Below, piece by piece: positions 49,240 through 60,834 of a stretch of 64,000 nt of DNA. Each line of letters opens with the position of its first letter. Position 1 is the first letter of the stretch. The notes below the pieces were generated by a model. The model saw nothing but the letters and a program-made list of their open reading frames with translations, was not told the origin of the DNA and made no database searches. Source of the stretch: Clarkia xantiana subsp. parviflora (Eukaryota > Streptophyta > Magnoliopsida > Myrtales > Onagraceae); assembly GCA_036873135.1 (NCBI GenBank), contig JAPTYO010000007.1, positions 22,736,763 to 22,800,762 on the forward strand, written 5' to 3'. The position numbers and the translations under genes are program-made.

Positions 49240-50360
49240 ATTCTTTGTATATATCGAAGTGGATTCTTCCTTTTGTTTGGTTGGGTACGTATTTGGTAAA
49301 AAGACTTGGAAAGTCTTTCTTTTATTTTGAATTGTAGCCGTTGCATGTTCTTATCTAATTGAACATTCATAGAAACTGGGTGGAATCCTCCATATCAATA
49401 ATATATTTTGGATCCATATGCCAACTAGCAGAGTTGGTCAGTACATGTGTATGTGAGATGCATGGTATATATATGATAAAAAAAAAGTTTTATTATGGTT
49501 TTAACCATTTGCATCATTTATAGTTTAATTAAATAATTTTAAATTTGCGAGCCGAGCTTGAACTCATTAATTATGACGTTGAGTTATAAGTTCGAACTTG
49601 AAAAATTCAGACTCAATCGAGTTTAAACCTAAATTCGAGCTCGAATAAAATAATTTGTGTTGAGCTTACTAAAAATACCTATTTCAATTCGATTCACTAC
49701 AAATAACGGTAACAACTAGCTTGCGAAAAACCAAATAGATTAAGCAAATGGTTGATCTAATTTATTCTATAATATCAAATTACTTAATTATTAAGTCAAA
49801 TAAATACTTATTAAAATTGCTAACTACTCTTGAGTTTAATTATTCATAATAATTTTTTATTTAAATTGTATATTTGTGCGCTCTACCGATAAAAACTAGA
49901 AAAGAAAATCTATATTTGAAGGTTGGACTATAATAATAATAATAATTTTGAAAGACCTTCTTAGTCAAGATTAAATTGCTCATTAGCTCAACAAAATGCT
50001 CGATTGAAAAACTAAGAAAGTATTTATCAGTTGGCAAAAAAACCAAAGAAAGTATTATTTTGATTAGTTGTTGGTTGGTTTTTTTTTTCTTTTCCTATGT
50101 GTCATTTTTAAAGTAATTAATGCTCATATGAAATCAACATATAAAATATATAATAATTATAAATATTTTTTCATTCCCATTCCCAGACAAACTTATCATG
50201 TATGGTTAGTTGATCCGCCTCAACTAACTAATCTAATTGGAACTAACTAATCTAATTGGGTTGATTACCATTATTATTTAGTGAAATCTTAATTAAGCTC
50301 CTAATTCTATTGGCCCATTTGGCCCATTTCTGTATCAACAGTCAACTTTTTAAACCAAGC
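49240..50360. other. Intergenic DNA between phosphatase C and BPP-like gene
   Basis: AT-rich. 49545-49700 has GAGCCGAGCTTGAACTC / AATTCGAGCTCGAAT words like the hAT-type element at the right edge of the window. From about 50160 it becomes the upstream region of the BPP-like gene, with a repeated AACTAATCTAATTGG at 50223 and 50240. Confidence 0.5.
50025..50045 (+). mobile_element. Possible micro-retroinsertion with TTGGC-A7
   Basis: TATCAGTTGGCAAAAAAACCA lies between two AAGAAAGTATT copies (50014-50024, 50046-50056). It shares the TTGGC-plus-A core of the other micro-insertions, but the A run is not terminal. Confidence 0.4.
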
Positions 50361-50538
50361 CTTGTTACATCAGCATTCAACTACCTTTTCCTTTTCCGCT
50401 TACGCCATCCGTTGCCAAAATCAACTCCCGCCTTCTTCATCTGCAGCTTCCCGCGGCTCCGTATCTCTCCGAGTATATGCTCCTGCATCGGACTCAAGCT
50501 GCCGGAGCTTTGATCCTGACTTTTCAGAGCGTCTCTCG

Positions 50539-53218
50539 ATGAGCGGGAGCGGTAAGGACTACCGCGTCGGAGGGAGGAACTTCCGTGCTGGATCGCTCAG
50601 CCTTCGGCGTGGTCCACGTTTGACTGGTAGCACTTCCTCTACCGGAGACGCCGATGAGAATCTCGATCTCTTCTCTCTTAGCCGCAGGAGCGTCTCCGTT
50701 AGCTCCTCCGAAGATTCTTTCGATGGTGTGTATTCTATCTTGACTTACGTCTCACTTGATCATAATGATCGAATCTGTTATCCGCTAGTTTGTGATTCTG
50801 TTTGTCGGCGAAATTGGCTCTCGTATTTTTTGCCGCTAATTGTGGGATGTGAATTGATTAGCATTAGGCTGCTAGTTTAGTCACTTGGCTGCATCTTAGA
50901 CTGTATTGGACTATTAATTTAGGATCCATTGATTTGTCGTATTAATCGGAAGGGTCTCCATCTTCACGGAGGAGAAAAAGGATTCACGAAACAGAAAGCG
51001 ATGTTCAGATTTTGCAGATGGTGATATTGAATGCGAGGGTGCGAGAATTTAGCATCTGTGTATGTAACAATTGGCTTTAATTAAGTTTTTCGTTTGTTTA
51101 TATTCAAACTGCAGTAGCAACCCCTGGATTATCCAAATCAGTCTCTAAATACTTGGGCCTTGTCCTGAATGCTCTGCAATCTTAGTTTCCTATTCTTTGT
51201 TCTTACTCTTTAAAGCAGCTTCTTCGCTGAAGTTCGGAAGACTTTCAGTTGGGTCTGCAATGGCTGGTCGAAGTACACTTGATGATCTACTACTGTCTTC
51301 CACTGAGAGCGAAAAGAACGATTATGACTGGTGAATCAACTAATTATTCTTCCTTGCATTTCTATTATAACCATGACTTAGTATAGATCAACAATTAATG
51401 CAATATCTAGATTTGGATCCTATTTACTTGCTGTCTGCGCCTTGAATCCTCATTCAACTGATAGAAAATTATGTAAGTTAACTAATTTTTGAAGAACTGA
51501 CACCATTTATTTCTTGCACAATGAAGAACTAAGTCACTAACACCATTTTTACAACAACAAAAATTCACATTTTAGCTCTATTATGAATTTTATTTCTGTC
51601 ATGTTTGCATCAGAAGAGATTATCTCAGTTCAAGTGCTAATATACTGATGTTGTTCTAGGCTTCTTACTCCTCCTGCAACCCCTCAGTTTGACTCATCAG
51701 ATCAAAGAAAGTCTCAACCAAGACCAACCATAACAGCTCCAACAGCTAGTTCTCTGTCCAGATCAAGATCTACTACCAATGTCTCTAGGGTATGCATCTC
51801 TTGACAGCTTTTAGTTTTAGTTCAAATTTTGCAATAGCCTTTGTCATCTTGAAAACTATGATACACAAAAAAAAAAAAAATTGAAGAAGCAATGTCTTTT
51901 TCAACTCATCCCTGATCCCATTAGTAGTACAATCAAGAACTTTGTAGTAGGGCTCATGATACTAGTTACTGGAAGTTGCAATTGCATATATGATTTTCTT
52001 TTTGTGACCTAGCTATCTGCTTGTATTTCAGCTATCCGGAATCAACCAACCCTCAAAACCGAACAGAAGCAGTTCTGCAACTCGCTCGTCTTCAAACTCC
52101 ACTTCCCAATCATCATCATCAATCCTCAATACAAGTTCAGCTTCAGTCTCATCACACATTAGACCATCATCCCCCATTACCCGTTCCCGATCTGCAACTA
52201 GACTTTCCACTCGTTCATCGACTTCACAACCCTCAACTCCTTCAAGAATCCACTCCATTGAGAAGCCTAAACCACCCCAAATCTCAAGGCCTTCAACCTC
52301 AGCTTCTAGGTCACATATTCCCACTGCCCGATCAAATTCCCGCCCTTCTACTCCAATCCGCCGAAACCCTACATCATCTCATCCAACATCAATTTCAACT
52401 TCACGGTTTTCATCAAGATCAACCTCTTTATCTCCAGGTTCTAGACTTCGACCTACTCCCCAACCCATTATCCCTCCAGATTTTTCTTTTGAAACCCCAC
52501 CCAACCTCAGAACTACGCTACCGAACAGGCCACTTTCTGCAGGCAGGTCCCGCCCCTTAATGGAAAACACTGAAATTACAGCACACTCGAATGTGTTTAG
52601 AAGACTGTCATCCCCTGTTGTCTCCTCAAGAGGGAGAATTACAGTCCCAGATGCTAAATCTTCGCAGCTGCCTGAATTGGCGATGAAGAAGCCCGTGAAA
52701 ACCGTTACAAATGGTACCGAACCCACTGGATTCGGAAGGAATATTTCAAAGAAATCTATGGATATGGCTATGTGGCATATGGTATGTATGATTTGATCCA
52801 TTTCTTTATCTTTCTGGTTTTGGTCACGATCATTTATGGTTCCTAATTTGATATGCTGCAGGATTTAAGGAATAGTACAAGTCTGCGAGTACCTTCTAGT
52901 ACCACCATCTACCCCCAAAGCATCCGATCCAAGGCCTTGAAAACCCAACAACCAAATCAAGCTCTGCACAATAACAATAGAGAGACTCATAGCTGGATCA
53001 GATCTCCTGAGGATAATGGTGTTGACACTGATGTGGCAAGTGAAAACGGAAACTATTCCGGGAAACAGAGCGATATGGACACGATAATACTGAAAGAGGA
53101 CTTGAAGAACACGAATTGGTTACACGATGTCGATGATAAGTCAGATACTGACACGGGTTCGATTTCCGATTACGGATTTGAGCCCTTGCCGGAGGAGCCG
53201 TTTCTTCGTTCTGATTGA
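50539..53218 (+). CDS. Basic Ser/Pro-rich protein, BPP (microtubule-associated) family
   Basis: Five exons: 50539-50725, 51219-51330, 51660-51789, 52032-52781 and 52862-53218, giving 511 aa, all in frame. The frame is open upstream without an ATG, so the MSGSGKDYR start was used. The order is DADENLDLFSLSRRS near residue 40, LDDLLLSS near 85, WLLTPPATPQFDSS near 100, then a long basic, Ser/Thr/Pro/Arg-rich disordered region (residues about 115-330) with RPSTP, SRSTS and TPIRR words, and an acidic, Asp/Ser-rich C-terminus (SDTDTGSISDYGFEPLPEEP). This layout matches plant proteins of the At2g40070 / At3g09000 / At3g08670 group, some described as BASIC PROLINE-RICH PROTEINs that bind microtubules. 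Cytoskeletal function here is inferred from family only. Many Ser-Pro sites suggest phosphorylation. Confidence 0.85.
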
Positions 53219-53361
53219 TGCGTTGTATAAAAAAAACATACATAAATTAACTAAAACAACAATGGTTTTCTATCAAACAAATTATAAAACGGATCAAGAT
53301 CCATTTATCTTGAATATCTCCATTTATCCAATATACATTCTCAAGCACAGTGTCAGAAGAA

Positions 53362-53391
53362 CCTGACATTTACGGGACCGTAAATGTCAGG
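53362..53391. repeat. Perfect 14-bp-stem palindrome between convergent genes
   Basis: CCTGACATTTACGG, GA, CCGTAAATGTCAGG. The right arm contains the stop codon (53387-53389) of the minus-strand malectin ORF. It lies 144 bp beyond the stop of the BPP-like gene. Confidence 0.85.
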
Positions 53392-53956
53392 CATCGACAC
53401 AAACCTCGATCCCATTTACGTATCCATACGCATTCGGGTAGTCCTTTGAAGGAATGAAAGTAAGGGTTAGGGTTTTAACGACTACGGTGACGGAGAATTC
53501 CTTCATGACGTACGTGAGGTTTAGGGTTTCGGAAATCTGCGAGACGTTGAAGTTCTTTAGAAGATAGACCCCATTGGCCGAGACGGTGACAGTAGCGTCA
53601 GAAGCGCTGAGGTTGTTGTACGGAGAAGGGTAGAAATGGAGCCGGACAAATTTCCGGCCGGGGACCACCGGGAAACTGTAGATGGCCGAATCGGATTGGA
53701 AAACCCTAGCGGTCATGTATGGGATTTGGGGTACGGAAGGGTCCTCGGCGGCGGCTACTGATGCTGTTGAATTAGGAGCTGAAACGAATCTGGAGTTGAC
53801 ATCTGGCACCCATACGTGGCCACCGAGTTGCACTGTTGCTGGAGATTCGGCACCGCAGTTTAGGAAGAATACGTCGGTGGGGACGTAGTCGGCGCTTAGA
53901 GCGACATGAAGGAAGAGAGACAAGGAGCACAGTGAAATTGCTATTGATGACGTCAT
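53387..53956 (-). CDS. Truncated CrRLK1L (FERONIA-type) malectin ectodomain
   Basis: 189 aa from the ATG at 53956; codons further upstream in frame are not ATG. A signal peptide (about residues 1-22, ending ALSA) is followed by a first malectin-like domain: DVFFLNCGAES, YMTARVFQSDSAIYSFPV, GRKFVRLHFYP, ATVTVSANGVYLLKNFNVS and FIPSKDYPNAYGYVNGIEV. In FERONIA-type receptors this domain binds cell-wall pectin and RALF complexes and is followed by a second malectin domain, a transmembrane helix and a kinase. Here the frame stops four residues after GIEV, inside a perfect palindrome. Nothing resembling the missing parts is found downstream. It is either a decayed receptor gene or a secreted, decoy-like malectin protein. 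Whether it is expressed is unknown. Confidence 0.7.
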   Translation of the reverse strand: MTSSIAISLCSLSLFLHVALSADYVPTDVFFLNCGAESPATVQLGGHVWVPDVNSRFVSAPNSTASVAAAEDPSVPQIPYMTARVFQSDSAIYSFPVVPGRKFVRLHFYPSPYNNLSASDATVTVSANGVYLLKNFNVSQISETLNLTYVMKEFSVTVVVKTLTLTFIPSKDYPNAYGYVNGIEVCVDA

Positions 53957-54659
53957 CACATGTAATGAAGCATGCAGCACACTTTGTTGCAGAGAATGAG
54001 AAGGGGTGTGTGTGTGTCTAGTCTTATGGGATTGATCGACCGTTGATGGTTGGATACTTGGGATTAACGACCAGAGCCGGTCGTTGACCGCTTCTTATTT
54101 GGACTGACATACTTGACGGTTAATGAATGTGGAATGCGAGAGTATTTGTCATGTCCCAAATCTCGAAGTGGAACAACTAACTGCCTTTACAAGCCCAAGC
54201 CAACAAGCCCGTTTTCATAACTTTAGCTCTTTAAATGAAAATTTCATGTTGTGCTTTTTTTTTTTTTTTTTTTAAGATCTAAAATCCTTCTTTTTTTAAT
54301 TCATGTAGTACAAATCATGATGGATAATTTAGTATAAAAACTTAGGAGGTAATTGCTAGATTTTAAAGATCCAAAATGGAAAAAAAAAAAAAAAACTTTT
54401 TAAGGTCAATACAAAAAATTAATTGAAGCAATTGTCAATCCTCATAGAAAAGATTCGTGTGGCCAATTTACCCACCCAGAGGCCACACCATGTAAATGGT
54501 AACTATTTTTTGCAACCAAAATAATAATTAAATATACTTATATTCTATAATAATAAAAAAAAAAATTATTGTTTTTCCACTATTCTATAATAATAATTTA
54601 AACTTACTCTTGATAAAAAAATGGTAACGAGTGGTGTCATGGATCATCTAATCTACTAC
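53957..54659. other. Spacer between malectin ORF and RING gene
   Basis: The left part is presumed promoter of the malectin ORF. 54258-54310 has a long poly-T and TTCATGTTGTGC / TTCATGTAGTAC flanks, a possible retroinsertion. ATTCTATAATAATAA occurs at 54543 and 54582, 39 bp apart. Confidence 0.45.
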
Positions 54660-54668
54660 TATATATAA
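54660..54668 (+). promoter_or_regulatory. TATA box of the ATL gene
   Basis: TATATATAA about 405 bp upstream of the ATG, giving a long single-exon 5' leader if used. A second TATA-like string at 55036 is too close to the ATG to leave a normal leader. Confidence 0.45.
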
Positions 54669-54715
54669 CCAACCTATCCACTTTCCTACTCCACTAACTA
54701 CCGAACTCATCATCA

Positions 54716-54814
54716 ATGGCAATCGATAATTGCAGAAGAATTTATTGGAAAAAGTATATAGATGGAATAGATTACCCAATTGTCATATATATTCTTTCTT
54801 CCATGCAAAGCTAA
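54716..54814 (+). other. Candidate upstream ORF in the ATL leader
   Basis: ATG to TAA, 32 codons, starting MAIDNCRRIYWKKYI. It lies about 50 bp beyond the predicted TATA box and 258 bp before the main ATG. Whether it is in the transcript is not known. Confidence 0.3.
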
Positions 54815-55072
54815 AACTATAACATCTATCTATGAATCTAACGGACCACATTTCCCCCTCTTCATTCCAAGAAGTACAAGCTAGCTAGATGCTGCTCGAA
54901 TCACTGCAGCCATAACGGTCCCCGATTCCGATTCCCTCTTCGTCTCCCCGATCTGATCTCCCCTTATCCATTCTCCAGCCAAGATTCTCTTTTCACGTCC
55001 CTTTCTTTCTAGCAAGAATAATAATCTGCTATCCTTATATATATAACTGTATATTTATATATAGCTAGAGAT

Positions 55073-55585
55073 ATGGAAATGAATCGCCGTATGTTGGGCC
55101 CCACCGAATACCACCTTATTCTAGCACCGGAGAGCAATAACGGGGCTGATGACGTCATGTTCGGTACAGATGACGACAGGTTTGAGACCAACGTGGTGTT
55201 AATCCTAGCGGCTCTACTATGTGCGCTCATCGTCGCGCTGGCGCTGAAAATGATCGCGCGATTCGCGATCCGGTGCAGAAGGAGGGTCGGGGCGGGGCAG
55301 ACGTGCCCCGCGGGGCTGAAGAAGAAGACCCTAAGGAAGATCCCCGTTGTGGTGTACGGGTCAGATGGGGTGTGCCCCACCACGGAGTGCCCCATTTGCT
55401 TGGGGGAGTTTGAAGATGGGGAGCGAATTCGGGTGCTGCCGCAATGCAACCACGGGTTCCACGTTAAGTGTATTGACACGTGGCTGGTGGGTCACCCGTC
55501 GTGCCCGACCTGTCGCCACTCCTTGGTTGACTTTCCGGTCGTGGCACCAGTGAGCTGGGAATCAGTTGGCGATCGTCGGGTTTAA
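55073..55585 (+). CDS. ATL-type RING-H2 E3 ubiquitin ligase
   Basis: Intronless, 170 aa. An N-terminal lumenal or extracellular part with an acidic TDDDRFETN is followed by one transmembrane helix ([18 protein letters not shown], about residues 41-58), then a basic RCRRR stop-transfer. [15 protein letters not shown] (about 80-95) is the GLD-like motif of ATL proteins, and the RING-H2 is C-x2-C (CPIC, near 105) ... C-x1-H-x2-H (CNHGFH) ... C-x10-C-x2-C ending SCPTCR near 147. ATL proteins are membrane-anchored E3 ligases acting with UBC4/5-type E2 enzymes in defence and stress signalling; the substrate cannot be told. Single-exon structure and about 170 aa length are normal for the family. Confidence 0.93.
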   Translation: MEMNRRMLGPTEYHLILAPESNNGADDVMFGTDDDRFETNVVLILAALLCALIVALALKMIARFAIRCRRRVGAGQTCPAGLKKKTLRKIPVVVYGSDGVCPTTECPICLGEFEDGERIRVLPQCNHGFHVKCIDTWLVGHPSCPTCRHSLVDFPVVAPVSWESVGDRRV

Positions 55586-56734
55586 TATTTCGACGATATT
55601 TTTCGTATGAAAGGTCGGACTTGGAGGATGGAGCATGCTTCACTCAATGAGTTTTGTTGTTGATACATGAACCGAATTAGCCAATCCGAAAAAGTACGAC
55701 TGCGGTTATACAGGGGCATGAGCTAGCTGCATCATGCATGCGTAATTATTCTTACAATTCAAGCCCGACTTGTTAGATTTGGAATTATAATCGTGTTTCG
55801 AAAGCCCTATATTAGTTGTAAATGCGTATCAACTTATTCTAAACATCTATATATATATGAATTAAGGAAGTGAAGTTGTATAAAATATATAGTCATATCC
55901 ACGCAAAAATCGTATCATAGGGTCACACAATATCAATTCTTAAGGGTAAAGTATTAGTCATAAATTAATATTTTTTATTTCTCACTGTCTCAATAAAGTT
56001 TAAACTCTAATATTTGATAAAGAAATGAAACAATTGAATCACTACACCATATCATATAATTAGTTATTTATTTTACTATTTTAGCAGTTTAAACTTGAGC
56101 TCTACACTGATTAATTATTGTGTGCTTTTTAATCACCTTATCAATTAACAAATTCAATTGTATCGCCCAATGTAATTACAGATATTATTATAGTATCTCA
56201 CACCTAGCCCTAGGACACCCGATATATTAAAAAAAATACCATCTCTATAACTAGACTTTCAAAAATGTTCTATTGTTCCAATTTAATGATATGGCCTATG
56301 TCTATACAATATGTACCAGTCGGGGGATTGTGCTCCTAATTATTCATCAAAATGATCTGTCGCACGCAACGGATTAACACAGCTTCCAGCAAAGGTTCGG
56401 ATCTCTGTCTGTTTGGGACTCTGCAATATTATAGGGCTCCCTCATAAATAGTGAATGTAGCATAAAAAGTTGTGATTTTAAATGTATGAAATGTCTCTAG
56501 TTGTTTAAATGTCTTATTCTTCTCTGATGTCTCTCTCACAGCCTCTCACCACACAGCCGTGCTCATTTTCCATGCATGCAGGGTTAGAGTGCATGCATGG
56601 CGGGACTCAACTAAATATAGGAAGTTTGCTTTGGCAGCTCTATCACACAACCATTAATTGCTATATACCGGCTGCCATCTATATATATCCTTATTAATGA
56701 TCTCGCTGTGTTGTCAATTATTAATATGTTGCAA

Positions 56735-56920
56735 TTTGATGTCTCGTTATTTTATTATATTCGATGTTCGTAATATCAAATTTGTTGATTTTTATTTTTT
56801 TCTTTTTAAAATTAACGGAATAAAAACGCATTTTTAAGTATAAAAAAACATAAACCATAAGTAACAAATCTAATACTTTAAAAAAGTAGAAAGAAATATG
56901 ATACTTCTAATTTGATATAT
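56735..56920. mobile_element. Partial copy 4 of the ZIP-intron MITE family
   Basis: ATTAACGGAATAAAAACGCATTTTTAAGTAT, CATAAACCATAAGTAACAAATCTAATACTTT match the interior of copies 1-3. Terminal arms are degraded. Confidence 0.5.
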
Positions 56921-56949
56921 TATAGGACTAAGTTTACTTTTCGTGTACA

Positions 56950-57380
56950 CCTTTTATGGCTGGCGGTGATTAAGTTATGGTGCGGGAATGACAAATCTCA
57001 TGATCATAACCGTACTATATTTTTATTAACCACTTACAATAACCATAATATTTACATGTACATCTTTTAGTATCAAGCATTCGCCCGATTTTACCCGTAT
57101 ATTTATGTTTCTTTTTAACCATAATTATAAACTAAAACAAATTTAATTTCAAACAAAATCGAAGAATTCGAAATTAACCCCAAAATCAATATAGAAGAAA
57201 TCCAAAATCACCTTAGTTATTAAGTTATTATTGTATATTTTTCATATAATATATATGGTTATAGTTATAACCACGGTCATTGACGCAATGTTATAATTAT
57301 AACCACGGAGTGCCGTTATAAAATATAGTTCAGAAAATCACTGTTTTAGGGTTTTTACCGCACCATGGTTGACGGCTCTA
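56950..57380. mobile_element. hAT-like MITE
   Basis: The left end is GGCTGGCGGTGATTAAG..ATGGTGCGG and the right end ACCGCACCATGGTTGACGGCT. CTTTTAT appears on both sides. It is rich in ATAACCAT / GGTTATAG words like the ends at 21259 and 24600. Confidence 0.5.
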
Positions 57381-57766
57381 CTTTTATTACTAATAATAAT
57401 AGTAGTATGTAGATAGAATTATGGGTCGAATTTAGAAACTTTTGATTCACAACCATAAGTGGAGATTACTTTGATGCAAGAAAACACCGTCTTCATCACC
57501 GGAAAACCAACAACCAAACGTATTTTATTTTATAGATAGATGGAAATATACAGAGGTGTGATCTGTTAAGATCATAAACACGTGATAACAATACATCCCC
57601 AAACACTAGCTAGCTAGCTAGCGTTCTTTATGAATATCGTTCCAATACATGCATGCATATCTTTATTCGTTCGAGCAATAAGTAACGCTCTTATAGTCAA
57701 TAACTTAATAAGAAGGATCCTCTCGTTCCCACCTGGCAGTCTGTGATTTATATACATATATATTCT

Positions 57767-58547
57767 TCACTTGACACTACAAAACAGAAAAACACATATA
57801 TATATCAGATAAACATATATACATATGATAATGATATGACTGATTACAAAATTCCTATCTATTTTTTTTTTTAATTTGCTAGCTCAAATTTCATTTGTGA
57901 AAAAACTACTAGTTATGACAAATATTGTATACAATTTAGATAAATTGGTCATATGACTGACGCATATAATTAAAGAAAAACCGGTAAACATAACAGAATT
58001 GTCCTAAAAAAAAGTGATTTTAAAATGATGATTATGTGGACCGGGTCAATTCCATAGTTTTAGGTAAGTTCTTCGGTTTTTATTTAATCACGTGACTAAT
58101 TAGGACCAAATTAGAAGAAATATTTGACAGAGGTAATAATTTGTCCAAATTGTAAAATAATAATAATAAAAACAGTCACCTGTTACAGTCGGTAGAAGGG
58201 CTAATCTTGTAAGGAATTTTGACACCACAGTTGTTTGGTAGGTCTCGGACAACGTCGTAGTTGATGCCGGGGTAACTACTTGCTATTGTTTTAAGGCATT
58301 TACACGCACTTTGTCGGTCTGGAGTTGTTTGAGCTTCGCTATTTAGGGTTTTGACGCCGCTGCAGCAGTTGCTTGGTGGTGGGCCACCCCCACCCATCAC
58401 ATATGTAATGCAGGACGACAGTTTCGTTAACACGTGGCCGCATGACATGGCTGCCTCCGCCACAGGAGAATTATCCGCAATAATAAACACGCAGATCATC
58501 AGCAGCATTACTACTGAAATCATCGACTTGTTGAAGCTACGCGCCAT
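57767..58547 (-). CDS. Non-specific lipid transfer protein, type 1 (LTP-a)
   Basis: Two exons, in transcript order 58547-58180 and 57776-57767, giving 125 aa. Exon 1 ends AACAG|GTGACT and a ten-base second exon (TTTGTAG|TGTCAAGTGA) supplies the last codons, so the protein ends DCNSVK, the usual nsLTP1 ending and intron position. Without splicing, the frame would stop three bases later. A signal peptide covers residues 1 to about 31 (ending AEA). The mature part has the eight-cysteine pattern C..C..CC..CxC..C..C, with SSC, NCC, CKC, NNC and TDC. nsLTPs carry fatty acids or phospholipids in the apoplast and help cuticle formation or defence. A GGGGPPP insertion replaces the usual short loop before the CC pair. 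Confidence 0.9.
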
Positions 58548-58599
58548 GTTTTGTTTCAATTTTTGTATATGGAGGAGAGATTTAATTTGCTAGGGCCGG

Positions 58600-58640
58600 T
58601 TTATATAGTGAAGTTGAGGGTGCTTAGCGTTCGACACGTG
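58600..58640 (-). promoter_or_regulatory. TATA plus ACGTG box of LTP-a
   Basis: TATATAA (58600-58606) and, about 35 bp further up, CACGTG at 58635-58640 within GACACGTGGATTTATG, a G-box / ABRE-like element. The same 16 bases and spacing occur upstream of the second LTP gene. Confidence 0.65.
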
Positions 58641-60172
58641 GATTTATGGTTAATTGGGCAGTTGAACTTTGAGCTACACTTAATTAATTAGCTATTAGCT
58701 ATAGTGTGACGTCTCGAAATTACTCAGTGCTTAATTGATTAATTACCCTATTTACTAGACTTTCAATAATTGTTCTATCTTTCCATTTTGATGATATATG
58801 TCTATATATACATACCTAGCTAGTTTACCCATATACTACCTCTTAATTAGGTTGGTAGCTAGGTCGTCACATTAATATATTCTAACTAATAATTAATTTA
58901 CACGCGTACGCATTTTGTACGATATTCTATTTATATAAAGCTTATATTATAATATTATTGACTTGCACAAATTTGTTTTTTATATTAATATAATTATATA
59001 TTTGAAGAACATATTCAACTTAATTTTGATTAATTTGTAGTAGTAGTCTTCATGAGTTAGATATATATGGTATTATGTGTTATCTGGAAAGGTGAAAAGT
59101 GAAAACTCATTTGTGAATAAGAGGATCGTAGAAAAAGTATTGGGTGTTTGATTACGATATTAAAAAGTAAAAAATACTAGCATACATTTAAAACATAAAT
59201 ATAATTATAGATGTTAATATTAAATAAAATTGTGTAATGACATAATTTTTTCTGGTGCGATTTAAAACTTAGAATCGCCAATTGTTTCACGTGGCACAAT
59301 ATAAAATAGTACATATTTAGGGCTAAAAGTTTTATAATAATTTTTAAAGTTTAAGATTACTGGTTTTGTCATGTGTCATCGTCTAATTTAACCAAATAAA
59401 ATTATATTTTTTAGATAATAGGGAATAATGATGAGATTCTGGTAGTCGATTATATGTCCAACCACATAATACGAGAAGTATTGTCACAACTTAATTATAA
59501 GGACTACTAAGGATTCAGATAACCCACCCACACTCTTCCTATCCGAAATTGTGTCTCACCATTGTGTTCTTGACATATGTACTTGGTGGAATTAATTTTT
59601 TCAATTTTTCTATTCTAAAAGCCTATTAGGATTGCCGAACCATAAAAGGGACACGTGTCAATATCATAACGGTGAGGTACGATCTAGAGTAGAAAGAGTA
59701 CGAAGGGTGATCTGCATCCGAATATTAATTCATAACTTTAATATGTGGTATTTAATAGGATCATAATTAGAAATATAAGACCAAATGTCCCAAAATCTCG
59801 AGGCTTTTAATTAAATGTATGCATGTGCGTGATATAATTACTGTATCTTCATCAATGAATTAAGTTATCTTAACTGTCCTATTTTCTGATCTTACTAATA
59901 CGTATATAGCCATATAGGGTTGAATTAATTAGACCGGTACTTTCCACGTTGTTAACACCAAACCAATTAGACATCGATAACTGTACAATCAATTCCTATC
60001 CTCTTAAGGCTCTCATTGTAGGGTTTCAGAGAGAAAACAACCTCACAATAATAAACATTTCTTGTGTGTCTACTTAAACACTAAACTGAACAAAGAAATA
60101 ACTGCTAACTTTACCTATTAAAAAAGAATTTGCGCCTTGTAATTTGTTATGCTCTGGCTCTGCTATTAGGGA

Positions 60173-60323
60173 GGGTGTTGCTAGAACCTGTGAAATTTCC
60201 TGTGAAATTTCTATAGAAAGTGATATAGGGACCCACCAAGCACCAATACATTTGTTCCTTTACTTTCTCTTTTTTACTTTCTATTGAAATTTCACAATAA
60301 ATTTCACATTTTAAAAATTTACT
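60173..60323. mobile_element. Short MITE (151 bp), perfect 10-bp TSD
   Basis: Perfect CTATTAGGGA at 60163-60172 and 60324-60333. The arms carry GTGAAATTTC..CTATAGAAAGT and ACTTTCTATTGAAATTTCAC in inverted order. Mutator-like by target length. Confidence 0.75.
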
Positions 60324-60463
60324 CTATTAGGGATTTGGGCTCTCCAAACTCCTAGGCCCTGTTAAAGAAAACCATTTGACAAGGTCCAAATAAGGGCCCA
60401 TTAGGCAAGTCTTAGAATTAGTCCTATTGACAAAGCCCTCTAGGATTAGTCTCATTATCATTC

Positions 60464-60485
60464 TTTTTTTTTTTTTTTGGTTAAC
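60464..60485 (-). mobile_element. Micro-retroinsertion poly-T/GGTTAAC
   Basis: A T run plus GGTTAAC lies between GTCTCATTATCATTC (60449-60463) and GTCTCATTGTCATTC (60486-60500), 15 bp with one mismatch. Confidence 0.65.
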
Positions 60486-60503
60486 GTCTCATTGTCATTC
60501 CAA

Positions 60504-60512
60504 GGGTTTTTT
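60504..60512 (-). mobile_element. Micro-insertion GGGTTTTTT (9 nt), perfect 20-bp flanks
   Basis: ACGTCTCATTGTCATTCCAA occurs at 60484-60503 and again at 60513-60532, separated only by GGGTTTTTT. The target overlaps the 3' repeat of the preceding insertion, so the two events are sequential at one site. Confidence 0.65.
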
Positions 60513-60796
60513 ACGTCTCATTGTCATTCCAAACCCTTTTTTTTTCACCAAGATTAGTCCAAACCTAAATAAAAAGGGACTTTCTTCGGGTAACATTTTT
60601 TTTTTCAACTGGTGTCTTAGGTGATAGTTCATAGAATAATCACTATTTGCATTGGGTTGCCGATGACTTAGTGTATAAGGGGACTCAATATTTTACTCCA
60701 AATATTTTTATATTTGTAGGATGCGGATGGATAATAAACATGGTAAATATTTTCCCTCTTATTTTCGTATGTTTTTAAAGAAATGCCCCTTCACAC

Positions 60797-60834
<38 letters not shown>

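Larger units (their letters stand above)
55586..57766. other. Intergenic region between ATL and nsLTP1 genes
   Basis: The first few hundred bases are presumed ATL 3' UTR. 56557-56600 has three GCATGCA-type (RY) motifs (CATGCATGC), which may be regulatory. The rest is AT-rich with the two elements listed separately. (GCTA)n occurs at 57606-57622 (AGCTAGCTAGCTAGC). Confidence 0.5.

Noticed and set aside
52028..52324. Minus-strand open frames across the large BPP-like exon
   Set aside because: Shadow frames of a low-complexity Ser/Pro exon; the plus-strand model splices cleanly through five exons.
54543..54596. ATTCTATAATAATAA repeated 39 bp apart, as another micro-insertion
   Set aside because: The A run adjoins the left repeat rather than the right one, so it does not have the poly-A-at-the-end form; ordinary duplication is as likely.
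58176..58180. Unspliced stop of LTP-a directly after the donor
   Set aside because: The AACAG|GT donor and a ten-base last exon ending in VK-stop are conserved in form in LTP-b, so the spliced model is preferred.
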